From NCBI RefSeq assembly GCF_050948175.1, contig NC_135199.1, positions 6,514,501-6,578,500 on the forward strand: DNA of 64,000 nt, read 5' to 3'. Source of the stretch: Xylocopa sonorina (taxonomy: Eukaryota; Arthropoda; Insecta; Hymenoptera; Apidae). The notes beneath the pieces were generated by a model. The model was not told the DNA's origin, made no database searches, and saw only the letters and a program-made list of their open reading frames with translations. Position numbers and translations under genes: made by a program. This document shows positions 12,401-23,299 of the stretch, piece by piece (position 1 is the stretch's first letter; each line of letters starts with the position of its first letter).

Positions 12401-15400
12401 GCAATTGGCAGCGCTGTTCCATCAAGCTGTTCGCCGATGAAAACGTCTCCGACTCGGATGACCCTACCGCCACGGCTCATTATTCTTCGTTTCACGTAAC
12501 CACGCGCTTCCGTTAACGCTAATTTCGTATCGCGAGGCGCGCTCCCTTGACGTCGAGCCGGCCAATCACGGCGGCGTTAATGAAATATCTTTCATAATTC
12601 AACGACACCGAGGCTGCCAGTGAAATCGACGACGGACGACGCGACGACGGACGAGCCGAAACTGCGTCTATCATTCTCGACTCGCGAGGATGATTCGGTC
12701 GGGACCGTCATCGATCGACCAACAATATCTTCGCGTCGCGTGGACAAATACGGTGATGAAATTGACACACGCTTGCACAACAGCCGCCGAAAGGGATGCC
12801 GACGACGCGTCGCACTTCGCTTCGATTGCCTCGCGGCGCGACGCTCGTTTTGTTAACTTTGCGCTCGAATATCCGACTGGTACCTTTTCGCTTCGCGAAT
12901 GTCACCTCGTTTTACGTTCTGCGTTCTTTTACTTTTTTCGAGTACTCTGTGAGAGCTTTTTCGTTTCGTTCGAGGAAAGAGATGGTCTTGCTGATCGAAT
13001 TAAAAATTGATTGGTCACTTTAAGTGAAATGGAGCACGCTTCATGTAGAATATCAATTCGAAGTTCTGCAAATAGAAATATAAAATGCACTTCGTATTAG
13101 AAGAAGAAAGTAACTTGGTCACTTTAAGTGAAATGGTGTACGCTTGATAAAGATTATCAATTCGATCTTCTGCAAATAGAAATATAAAATGCACCTCGTA
13201 TTAGAAGAAGGTAACTTTGGTCACTTTAAGTGAAATGGTGTACGCTTCATATAGAATATCAATTTGATGTTCTGCAAATAGAAATATAAAATGCACTTCG
13301 TATTAAAAGAAGAAAGTAACTTGGTCACTTAAAGTGAAATGGTGTACGCTTGATAGAGATTATCAATTCGAAGTTCTGCAAATAGAAGTACAAAATGCAC
13401 TTCGTATTAGAAGAAAAAAGTAAAAAGTCAGAGAACGATCGCACGATATGGTTATATATATTTATACATATGTATGTGTATATAACGAAGTTAGAGCTCG
13501 AAAAGTGAGCGTCGAAACGCATCGAACGTGCGAGGGTAGATGGCAGGCGCGCAACTCGCGGGAGACAGGGATGACAAGGCGGGAACGCGTTCCTATAATT
13601 GGGCGGCAATCGGATTTTCACTCGCGTCTGCTCGCAGGATTACAATTAATGAAATCGTCGACCGTAGAGAGCACGTTTGGAGCAACGTGACGTCAATCGA
13701 ACGCTGGCAAAAGGCAGTTGCCGTCAAGGTCTGCGCTCCGATTACTCCCGTCCCCGCAATCTTTTTCCTAGTCGTTTTTTCCCTTTCGACTCCCTCGTCT
13801 CGAGCGTCGAGTCAACAGGTTAAGGGCTTCTTCCCTTCGAATGCTAATCAGAACGCGTTTCACGGTTAATTTCTCAATTACATCCTCTCGATCCTCTGTT
13901 CTGTTACGCTGCGGTTAAAAATCGGGAATTTTGCAAATGGTGTGGTCTCTTGGAACTTTGTAAGAGTAGAGAAAATGCCAATTCGTTGTGTGACGAGTGA
14001 AAATAATTTGAGATAAACGATTTATCGTGGATACTTGTCTTATCGATGTATTCTCGAATCGTATCGACGATGCAGATTAAATTCAGCGTGCTTAAAATTT
14101 GCACACGGATCGTGCGCGGCGCTTCCTGTTTATCGAGACGATCGTCACTGTTGCGAATTGAAATTAATTCGCTAATCTGCTTTAGAGGCGGATTAAAATT
14201 TGTGGGGCGGTAAAAGGAAGAAAATCTCTAACGTTCTCTCGTTTTCTTTTTTTCTCTGCTATTTCAGGAAAGTCCATATGGCAACTCGTCCTGGAGCAAT
14301 TCGACGACCTTCTAGTTAAGATTCTTCTATTAGCCGCTATTATTTCTTTTGTACGTATTCAACCGACTTACTTATGCGATATCTATTAATTTATCCACAC
14401 TGATAATCCGTTCGATATCTAACAGATCCAGGAACGTCCGAAATTGTTCTTAATCTAAGCGCGTGATTATTTTTGGTCGACGGGATAGATCGACGATTTT
14501 ATCGATTAACAATTTTTAGTCCCGCTATCTGAGATAGGCATTCTCTGCACAGAAGCTAGCCAATTATTAATAGATCAACGATGTTTGTAGATATTCATAT
14601 TTTTACGTACGCTTATTGAACAGAAATGCCTTTTTAGAAATAATTGTACGCTACGTTTTACGTATTTTTCTCAATACTTTTTATCACGCAAAATAATGGA
14701 TTCTATGCATCATCTGTAACACGTTTTTGCATAATCAAGTGCTGAAGCTTAAAAAATTTACAGCTTTCGAAACTCTTTCATACTGAATGATAAAGATTGA
14801 AAGAATATTTAAAACTATTTTTTACTATGCAAAATGATCGATTCTGTGCATCATTCGTAACGCATTTTTGCATAAATCAAGCGCTGAAGCTTGAGATATT
14901 TTCAGCTTTCGAAACTCATTCATGACGGCTAATAAAGACGGCGGCGCTAATTAAGTTAAAGGAATGCAGCAGCGGAGATTCTTTTCGCAGGAATGTAGCC
15001 TGAAAAAATATCGAACCGTCTCGATTATCGATGATAAATAACGTACGCGAGCAGTTATTGTTTATTTTTAGACGTGACGCGTAACGATGGTAATTAATAA
15101 AATCGAAGCGCTGTATTATATGCTCGTCCGCGAGCCGCTAAGTAATTGTTAGTTAGCTTCTCGAAGTCGTTACTATGTTTACGAGAGAGTTCAAGGCTCA
15201 CTCATTATAAATACATCTGGTTTCAAAGCTGAAAAAAAATAGCGCATCATCGATCTGTCGCTGTTGAACGAGAGCGTCGTTATCCTTAACGCGTGAGCAG
15301 GAAAATCGTGGAACTGGATGGATACACGTCGTTCTGCTCGGTTGTAAAACTGCGGACGAATAAAAAACCGCAGAAATTTTTCCAAATTCAAGCACTTTAA

Positions 15401-18400
15401 ATACGAAAATATGTAAATCTTTTAAGCTTCATAAGTCTACTAATCAGCCATAAACTCCGTTTACCAATGATCAATGACTTATCATTACGTTATTTCTAAA
15501 TTTGTTTAATTTAACAAGATAAATATTTAGAAACATGTATGACAAATGTTTCCGATTTTTTGACAAAAATTTTCCATTATTATTAAAATTATTATTCGAA
15601 AATTCGATAGCTGATTATATAACAAGATCGTAAATGTTACAGGCAAGAATCACATTGATCGCGTTCATCGATTAACTGAAATAAATACCATCTGGATAAG
15701 CAGATTAGATAAATGTCGCCGACCCGTTCCATCTCTGGAATGTATCGACAACAAACGTATCCTCGCTTCCTTTGTATTTAACGTCCCCTGTTATCGCGTG
15801 TTAATAACCGCTACTGGCTGTAAAGTTATCCGCACACGCTGTTTCCCTAAAACATTAAAACTCTGCGTTAAAACACATACTTTTAGTGCAGATTGTGTAT
15901 CAGTACATTCCATCGTGCACGACAAAAGCTTTCTATATCTTAATTACCAATGTACGAAGCTTCTCACATATCCAAGTATCGCTAAAAATGATTACTTCAT
16001 CGTGTCCACAACGTGCCATGGAGAAAAGTATGTCCTTGGTGACGAGTGTTGATCGTGGCGTTTGGAAATTCGCAGGTATTAGCTTTATTTGAAGAGCACG
16101 AAGATGCGTTCACGGCCTTCGTCGAGCCCTTCGTCATTTTGCTCATCCTCATCGCCAACGCCGTGGTCGGTGTATGGCAGGAACGTAACGCCGAGTCCGC
16201 GATCGAAGCGTTGAAGGAGTACGAGCCCGAGATGGGCAAGGTGTTAAGAGGCGACAAGGCAGGCGTCCAGAGGATTCGCGCCAAGGAGATCGTGCCCGGG
16301 GACATCGTCGAGGTGTCCGTTGGCGACAAGATCCCCGCTGATATCCGTCTGACCAAGATCTTCTCGACCACCCTCAGGATCGATCAATCTATCCTGACTG
16401 GTGAATCTGTCTCTGTGATCAAGCATACGGATCCTGTGCCTGACCCACGTGCCGTCAATCAGGTTGGTCTATCTTCAGTATCTAAGCATTGCGTTTTGCA
16501 AGCAAAAAGATAGGAAAAGTATCTTTAATGAACTTTGAATTTTGAGATTCGAAAGATCGAACTGTAGAAAATTAGTTGAACGTTCGTTGATGAATTTTGA
16601 ATTTTGAGACTCGGAAGATTGAACAGTAGAAAATTGGTTAAACGTTGGTGGATGATTGATTTGACTCTTTTTATTGTTGTATAGGATAAGAAGAACATCC
16701 TGTTCTCTGGTACGAACGTAGCCGCGGGTAAGGCCCGTGGCGTAGTGATTGGAACTGGGCTGAACACCGCCATTGGTAAGATCCGTACGGAGATGTCCGA
16801 GACCGAGGAGATCAAGACGCCCCTGCAACAGAAACTGGACGAGTTCGGCGAGCAGCTGTCGAAGGTGATCTCCGTGATCTGCGTCGCTGTCTGGGCCATC
16901 AACATCGGTCACTTCAACGACCCCGCCCACGGTGGTTCCTGGATCAAGGGCGCCATTTACTATTTCAAGATCGCCGTAGCTCTCGCCGTGGCCGCCATTC
17001 CTGAAGGTTTGCCGGCTGTGATTACCACCTGTTTGGCTCTGGGTACCCGTCGTATGGCCAAGAAGAACGCCATCGTGCGTTCCTTGCCGTCCGTCGAGAC
17101 TCTTGGCTGTACCTCTGTCATCTGCTCCGACAAGACTGGTACTTTGACAACCAACCAGATGTCTGTTAGCCGGTAAGTTTCGCGAACGTGTCGATGGATG
17201 TGGTCGTGGTGACGTCAAGGCGATTGGTCGCATGAATTTGGGGAATACTCGTTACAGGATGTTCATATTCGACAAGATCGAGGGCAACGACAGCAGCTTC
17301 CACGAGTTCGAGATCACTGGCTCGACTTATGAACCAATTGGTGAAATCTCTCTGAGAGGCAAGAAGATCCGCGGTCAGGACTACGAGACGCTCCATGAGA
17401 TTGGCACGATCTGTATCATGTGTAACGACTCAGCCATCGACTTCAATGAATTCAAACAGGCGTTCGAGAAGGTTGGCGAGGCAACAGAGACGGCTCTGAT
17501 CGTTCTTGCTGAGAAGATCAACCCGTACGGTGTCTCGAAGGGCGGACTGGACAGGCGTAACGCTGCGATCGTTGTCAGGCAAGACATTGAGACGAAATGG
17601 AAGAAAGAGTTCACCCTGGAGTTCTCTCGTGATCGTAAATCCATGTCCTCGTACTGTACGCCCCTGAAACCGACCAAATTGGGCACTGGACCGAAACTGT
17701 TCGTTAAGGGCGCTCCGGAAGGTGTGTTGGACAGGTGCACGCACGCTCGCGTCGGCTCTAACAAGGTACCACTTACGTCTACCTTGAAGAACCGCATCCT
17801 GGACCTGACTCGCCAGTACGGTACTGGCAGAGACACTCTGCGCTGCCTCGCTCTTGCCACCGCTGATCATCCGATGAAACCTGACGATATGGACCTTGGC
17901 GACTCCTCGAAATTCTACACGTACGAGAAGGACTTGACCTTCGTTGGTGTCGTTGGCATGCTTGATCCACCGCGCAAAGAGGTGTTCGACTCCATTGCCA
18001 GGTGTCGCGCCGCTGGTATCCGTGTAATCGTCATCACTGGGGACAACAAGGCCACCGCTGAAGCTATCTGCAGACGTATCGGTGTCTTTGGCGAGGAGGA
18101 GGACACGACTGGAAAATCGTACTCTGGTCGCGAGTTCGATGATCTTCCTCCAAGCGAACAGAAGGCTGCCTGCGCCAGAGCTCGTCTATTCTCCCGCGTA
18201 GAACCCGCCCATAAGTCTAAGATCGTTGAGTACTTACAGAGCATGAACGAGATCTCTGCCATGGTAGGTTATTCGATCGATAGTAGATGTACAGCCAGCG
18301 TGATCGATGATGTTGGTTGCAATTATCATTCTTCGATTTACTACAGACCGGTGATGGTGTGAATGACGCGCCCGCCTTGAAAAAAGCCGAGATCGGCATC

Positions 18401-19740
18401 GCTATGGGATCTGGAACCGCTGTAGCGAAATCTGCATCTGAGATGGTACTGGCTGACGACAACTTCTCTTCCATCGTCGCTGCTGTTGAGGAAGGACGCG
18501 CCATCTACAACAACATGAAACAGTTCATTCGTTACCTGATTTCTTCCAACATTGGTGAAGTCGTAAGGTTTGTACGCGGAGGCTTCAATGTCCGATGGAT
18601 GCGAAACAGTGCAAGCAAGAAATTGTACGTTTTTTCCTGTGAATTACAGTATATTCTTGACTGCCGCCCTTGGTCTTCCCGAAGCTCTGATCCCTGTACA
18701 ACTTCTGTGGGTCAACTTGGTCACTGACGGTCTTCCAGCCACTGCTCTCGGTTTCAATCCACCCGATTTGGACATCATGAGCAAGGTAATGTTGCCAATA
18801 GATGAATCGTTTAATTATGAAAATCAAAAAAATAATTATAATTCTACACATAACGTTACAGCCTCCCCGTAAAGCCGACGAATCTCTAATTTCTGGCTGG
18901 CTGTTCTTCCGCTACCTAGCTATTGGCGGATACGTAGGTGCTGCGACTGTTGGTTCGGCCGCGTGGTGGTTCCTTTACAGCCCGCACGGGCCGCAAATGA
19001 ACTACTATCAATTGGTAATTGTGCTTTAGATATTATTTACCGAACGTTTATCGACAGTCGTGATAATTATTCAAATTGATCCGTAGACTCATCACTTGGC
19101 GTGCGTGGGCGGTGGCGAGGAGTTCAAGGGCCTTAACTGTAAGATCTTCACGGATCCTCATCCCATGACGATGGCTCTGTCTGTACTCGTAACCATTGAA
19201 ATGTTGAACGCGATGAACAGGTAACGCCGTATGAACGAGAACACCTCTGTTTCTAACACGCTCGAATTTGTATTAATTTCTACTTTATTTTTTGTTTACT
19301 TTCAGTTTATCTGAGAATCAGTCTCTCATCACTATGCCGCCCTGGTCTAACATGTGGCTCATTGCCTCTATGGCTCTTTCTTTCACACTCCACTTTGTCA
19401 TCCTTTACGTCGACGTCCTTTCGGTATATAACGATAACAACAAAAAAGAGAATTGTTGCTCGCACGTTATCTTTCCTTCTGCCAGAGTTGCTCCAACCGC
19501 GTTACGAAATAACGTCGATCATTTGCTTGTCTGTTTCAGTCTGTATTCCAAGTTACCCCACTAACGGGCGAGGAGTGGTTCACCGTAATGAAGTTCTCCA
19601 TTCCAGTGGTACTTCTCGACGAAACCCTGAAGTTCATTGCCAGAAAGTTCACAGATGGTGAGAATCCACTTCACACAGTGCATTGGATCGTTCTTATGTG
19701 GGCTGTGTTCTTTGGACTATTAAGTATTTGTCCCATATAG
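9387..19740 (+). CDS. SERCA: sarco/endoplasmic reticulum Ca2+-ATPase (SERCA), exons 2-12, 5' partial
   Basis: P2A-type ATPase that pumps two Ca2+ per ATP from cytosol into ER/SR. Exons joined in phase: 9387-9404, 14268-14350, 16076-16462, 16685-17172, 17258-18263, 18347-18567, 18650-18785, 18862-19014, 19087-19220, 19306-19423, 19540-19740. They encode 981 residues; with the missing first exon (about 39) the protein is about 1020 long, like the long insect isoform. Using rabbit numbering, which fits exactly, I see TGES 181-184, PEGL with Ca2+ ligand E309, phosphorylated D351 in DKTGT, KGAPE, TGDGVND 701-707, ligands E771, N796, T799, D800 and E908, and luminal cysteines 876/888. All key residues are intact. 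The first coding exon with the start codon is not in the visible sequence, probably upstream. Coding exons favour C-ending codons, unlike the AT-rich flanks. The family assignment is certain; isoform structure at the 3' end is open. Confidence 0.98.
9405..14267 (+). other. SERCA intron 2 (4.9 kb)
   Basis: GTAAGT at 9405 to CAG at 14265-14267. It contains a four-copy tandem repeat (13011-13422) and no recognisable nested gene. Open frames such as 13540-13869 (+) and 12166-12495 (-) show no domain. Confidence 0.85.
13011..13422. repeat. four-copy tandem repeat, unit about 103 bp, in SERCA intron 2
   Basis: Four head-to-tail copies each begin TTGGTCACTTTAAGTGAAAT (the fourth with one change), at about 13011, 13113, 13218 and 13321. 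All carry TTCTGCAAATAGAA and AAAATGCAC-TCGTATTA. Copies differ by a few substitutions. No conserved frame runs through the units. There are no unique spacers, so this is a minisatellite and not a CRISPR array. Confidence 0.92.
14268..14350 (+). CDS. SERCA: SERCA exon 3 (83 bp)
   Basis: Residues about 46-73: Gly46, then KSIWQLVLEQFDDLLVKILL and the first part of membrane helix M1. Acceptor TTTCAG, donor GTACGT. It ends in phase 0 after Phe73. Confidence 0.96.
14351..16075 (+). other. SERCA intron 3 (1.7 kb)
   Basis: GTACGT at 14351 to CGCAG at 16071-16075. It includes a two-copy repeat (about 14675-14926) and otherwise AT-rich DNA with nothing else recognised. Confidence 0.9.
14675..14926. 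repeat. two-copy tandem repeat, unit about 136 bp
   Basis: Copies share the CGCAAAAT/TGCAAAAT start, ATTCT-TGCATCAT, TTTTTGCATAA, GCTGAAGCTT and CAGCTTTCGAAACTC. It is intronic (SERCA intron 3). Confidence 0.75.
16076..16462 (+). CDS. SERCA: SERCA exon 4
   Basis: Residues about 74-202 (129 codons, phase 0 at both ends). It covers the end of M1, M2 and most of the actuator domain, including the dephosphorylation loop TGES at 16397-16408 (residues 181-184). Confidence 0.98.
16685..17172 (+). CDS. SERCA: SERCA exon 5
   Basis: Residues about 203-364. It contains M3, M4 with the PEGL motif (E309 codon at 17003-17005) and the phosphorylation site CSDKTGT (D351 codon at 17129-17131). It ends two bases into Arg365. 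Confidence 0.98.
17258..18263 (+). CDS. SERCA: SERCA exon 6 (largest, 1006 bp)
   Basis: Residues about 365-700. It encodes nearly all of the nucleotide-binding domain and part of the phosphorylation domain, with FVKGAPEGVLDRC, the DPPR hinge and VITGDNKATA. The exon ends in phase 0 immediately before the TGDGVND motif. Confidence 0.98.
18347..18567 (+). CDS. SERCA: SERCA exon 7
   Basis: Residues 701-773. It opens with TGDGVNDAPALKKA (Mg2+/phosphate site, D703 and D707) and ends in M5 with NIGEVV, giving Ca2+ ligand E771. It ends two bases into Ser774. Confidence 0.98.
18650..18785 (+). CDS. SERCA: SERCA exon 8
   Basis: Residues 774-819: the end of M5 and M6 with NLVTD (N796, T799 and D800 coordinate Ca2+), then the PPDLDIM loop. 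Phase 0 at its 3' end, donor GTAATG. Confidence 0.98.
18862..19014 (+). CDS. SERCA: SERCA exon 9
   Basis: Residues 820-870 (51 codons): the cytosolic loop PPRKADESLISGW, M7 and the start of the M7-M8 luminal loop. Both junctions are phase 0. Confidence 0.97.
19087..19220 (+). CDS. SERCA: SERCA exon 10
   Basis: Residues 871-914: the luminal loop with the C876/C888 pair and M8 with Ca2+ ligand E908 in VTIEMLNAMN. It ends two bases into Ser915. Confidence 0.97.
19306..19423 (+). CDS. SERCA: SERCA exon 11
   Basis: Residues 915-954: M9 region, SLSENQSLITMPPWSN and the following hydrophobic helix. Acceptor TTTCAG, donor GTATAT. Confidence 0.97.
19540..19740 (+). CDS. SERCA: SERCA exon 12, long C-terminus and stop
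   Basis: Residues 955-1020 and TAG at 19738-19740. After M10 the read-through form adds 27 residues from Gly994, including a hydrophobic stretch (WIVLMWAVFFGLL) of the kind found in the long insect isoform. A good internal donor (G, then GTGAGA at 19658-19663) sits exactly where the short isoform is expected to leave this exon. Confidence 0.96.
   Translation, partial: SVFQVTPLTGEEWFTVMKFSIPVVLLDETLKFIARKFTDGENPLHTVHWIVLMWAVFFGLLSICPI
19658..19663 (+). promoter_or_regulatory. candidate internal 5' splice site for short SERCA isoform
   Basis: GTGAGA follows the codon for Asp993 plus one base. In Drosophila and Artemia the short SERCA isoform departs at the corresponding place to a distal 3' exon. 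Which downstream acceptor is used here cannot be decided from the sequence. Confidence 0.55.
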
Positions 19741-20068
19741 AACGTCCGTGAAAACAGAAAACATTTAATCTAACAAACAGTGTTTTTCCTATGGAAAACA
19801 TTTTTGCAACTGAGTTCTTGGACTTGCAATTGCATTTAAACGAAAGAAAAAAAAAGAGAAAAAAAAAGAAAGGGAAAAAAAGAAAGAAACCGAAGTTCTT
19901 CCCCGTTTGCCCGGGAAGCATCGAAGATAAGTTATTAATTGAAGTGCGTTTAAGTGAGATTTTAACCAGTTTGACTGTTGTGCATGGTGTTAGTACAACC
20001 AATACAGTTTTGCCAACCAAGGCCCACCATGCCCGCATTACACCGTACCCTGAGGTCGCTCTACAATC

Positions 20069-20108
<40 letters not shown>
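20069..20108. repeat. (TA)n microsatellite
   Basis: AT dinucleotide run in the presumed SERCA 3' UTR. Confidence 0.85.
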
Positions 20109-23100
20109 TTACGGGTTTCAGTGGCTTCGAGTGATGGGAAAAAGAGACCCCGCGCAATCAAAACAATTGTGATTGTTAAATTATTTTCTACGAGTGCCTT
20201 TTAAACATTAACTTTCCCTCCGCAACAACAACAAAAAGAAAAGAGAGAACACCCATCGATGTTTTTTCTAATCCTGTTACGTTGGTACACCTGTTCCTAC
20301 AGCCACCATTTTGAACACACGGACACTGCATGACGCGCGAGCACAATGCACATCTGAACAACGCTAATTCTCTTTTTCTCCAATAATTTGTGATTACGTC
20401 GTTCGACTTTCTCAACAGTTGCACCTTACTGTTTCTATTCGTATTACACGTCTCTGACGATGTCTTAGCAGCACACGAACGAAATATGTATCTTATATTT
20501 TTTTTATTTTTTTATTATTTCTTTTTTATTCTTTTTTTTTACGTATACGTACATCGATGAGTATACATGTGTGAATTTTTGTTAGTAGACGAAAAGTAAG
20601 GCAACATGGATAAAGTCGTATACCAACACTTTTTAACAATTAGTTAAAACATCGACAGAACAGGGTATTAGAGAGCATGTTGCATTATATATTTTGCGGT
20701 AGTTCTATTTTTGGGCACTTGACTTTTCTAACGCACAGCAACACACACCACGTAATACGTTTTTTTTTTCTTTTTTTTCTTTTTAATTTAATTCATTTCT
20801 GAGAAAACGATCTTAGGTATACTAAAATTTCCTTTTTTTAATTTATTTTTCACTCTTTTCTCCCTCTCTATCTCTCTCTCTCTTTCACTCTATCTATCTG
20901 TCTGACACTAACCGCTTTCGTTGTTGCTTATTTCTCTAAAAAATTGGTTATTGTTCGTTAATCCCCAGCATTCGGAGTGTCCGCTTCGATCGAGACGTCA
21001 AAGCTGGAACTGCCTGATCCGTTGCTGAAATGTCAACGCAGAGATTGTGCATGAACTACAGAAATGAATGGATCTCACTTGTTCTCAACCCGTCTAATAC
21101 TATGTCTTCCTTCCTCCGTAGACGAATAACTTGCATGCACAACTGTATTACCAACGGTACATCCCTCAACTAAACAAACAAGGAAAAGAAAAGAAAAAAA
21201 AATGAAAAAAAAAACAATATTCACCTCGTAGAACGAATCACTGTCAAACGGTTAACAACTCCTGCTGTGCTTCACGCCCATCTCCCCGATCGTTCCACGT
21301 TGCTCGCGATCTTACTAATCGCTCGGTATTCAGTCTGTTTCGACAATGACTTAACTTCGATCTGTGTACAGGTAATACGAGCAATAGTTTCTTATCTACA
21401 CGTACTACTACCATGTATTTAATATCTGTTGTTCGAATACGTTTGCACGGCAGGATCATTCTAACATTGTTGCACCTTCATTGCATCCACTCTGTTACCT
21501 TCACGTGTACCTCAATTGGGTGTGACTTTACACAAATCCGAACGATCAACACCACGCAACAGATTTGTAATAATTCACTAATTCATCGGACACGGACCGC
21601 GGGGGCCACGCGTGTGTAAGATACGAATAAGGAGCATTGAACACTACAGATAAGTCACCTCTTGCGGTTCGTATCCATGCCGTGTTAATCTTCCCCATCC
21701 CTTACAGATGGTGGTCTGAGAGAGCGAGGACGCTCGATCAGGAGGCGCATCTTTGTTCCTATCGCGGACGGTGGCTGGACAGCTTGCTCTTCGACCATCC
21801 GAGACACTTTCTCATTACAGTAAATTACAAGTGAACAGTAGTTCAAATTTTGTACAAGGTGAAACTAAATTCCTAGGTGTTCAAGCAATGTTCGATAAAT
21901 TGACAAACTGGTCATCGCGGATTACTGTAATGGAAGAGTTGAAGCGAATTGTTGAGCAATGCTTAAAGAAGTGGAACGTGGTCCAGCCAGTTGTCTGAAA
22001 GAACTGTACAACTTCACCTGTAGATACCTTCACCTCGTCTTCTTCTTCTTCTTCTTCTCTTACGTGTCTCCGTTGTTACTTAACGATACATAGAAAATTG
22101 CTCTAGCATCGAGCGAGGCCTCGACTTCAGACCCACCATCGCGTACACACACGCTGTATATTATACACGCGCCACATGCGAGAGAAAGAAACGAAGGATT
22201 CGGTATCGTCACGAGTATACGTGGGTCTTTTTAACGCATCTAACTCCTGTCTCTTAGTCATTTCTCTCATTCGGGGTTTTATAAGTCGTACGATATTAGG
22301 AAGATACGAGGACAATGTCGTTCGAGGGTCGTGTTTTCAGTTTCTTTTTTTTTTTTATTATTGTACGCTGAGTTAGGGCGAGAAATAGGGCAAGTATAAA
22401 AAAGAAAAGAAGAAAAAGAATGGCCGACCGTTTCTCTCGACCGCGTGCAAACGCAACAAGACTGACGATGTGGTCAGGAGGAGCGGTTCGCGTACATTTT
22501 TTTCTTTTTTTTGCGTTCGTAGAACACGAGAGGCGAGTTTGTTCCCTCTCGCGTCTCTTTATATACAATTTCTTTTCCGTTCTGTGTCCACCGTTCGCTC
22601 GACGCGACGAGTGCATAATTAATTTAATTTCTGCGTAAAGCAGCGTCGGTACGCAGTGTTACGCGTCTAGTGTAATATATATAAATATACATATATATAT
22701 TAATTATCGGTTAGGACGTGATACTACTTTGGTATGGGCATAACTAAACTTAATCAGACCCGTGAATCAGTGAAAAATCAGGGGGGGAAAAAAAAATGAA
22801 AAGAGTCCGCGATGAATACGATTCGTTGCGTACGCGTATCCTACGTGCATGGGGGCGCAGAGCGATGGGTGCGTACGCTCGAACACCCTAACGTTACGCT
22901 TTTGTTTGATTAGTTTCTCTTTTTTCTGTTTCTCTCCTCCCTTCTGGAACGTGCCGAAACACCCACTAACTTGTGCGTTTTTTTGTTCGAGAAGTAACGC
23001 AGTCTACACTTTTGTACAGCGAGAGCGATTAAGTCGATCGGTCGCGTATTGGCACGAGCATCCTCGCCGATTCCTGCGCGATCGCGCGGTCCAGACATTA

Positions 23101-23293
23101 AATTACCGACGAACGCGCGATCGACGAGGAGAAAAACGAGTCGTTCCCTCGAATTCAGTCGTCCTGTCGGCGCAGTGATATCGCGAGGATCGCGGTGCCA
23201 GTACCATTAGCGAAAAATAAAACGAGAATGCAAAATGAAAGAAAGAAAGAAAAAAAAAAAACGAAACGGTCCGACAGCACTTCAACGACGCTC

Positions 23294-23299
23294 AATAAA
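23294..23299 (+). promoter_or_regulatory. candidate poly(A) signal, SERCA proximal
   Basis: AATAAA, with another AATAAA-containing stretch about 80 bp upstream. It would end a 3' UTR of about 3.6 kb for the long SERCA isoform. Confidence 0.35.

Noticed and set aside
13011..13422. CRISPR-like regular repeat
   Set aside because: Head-to-tail copies without unique spacers in a eukaryotic intron; it is a minisatellite.
16475..17233. 252-codon - strand open frame
   Set aside because: It lies antisense to SERCA exon 5 and an intron; its length follows from the strong codon bias of the coding strand.
17381..17870. Two overlapping - strand frames of about 150 codons
   Set aside because: Antisense shadows of SERCA exon 6; no independent domain or splice context.
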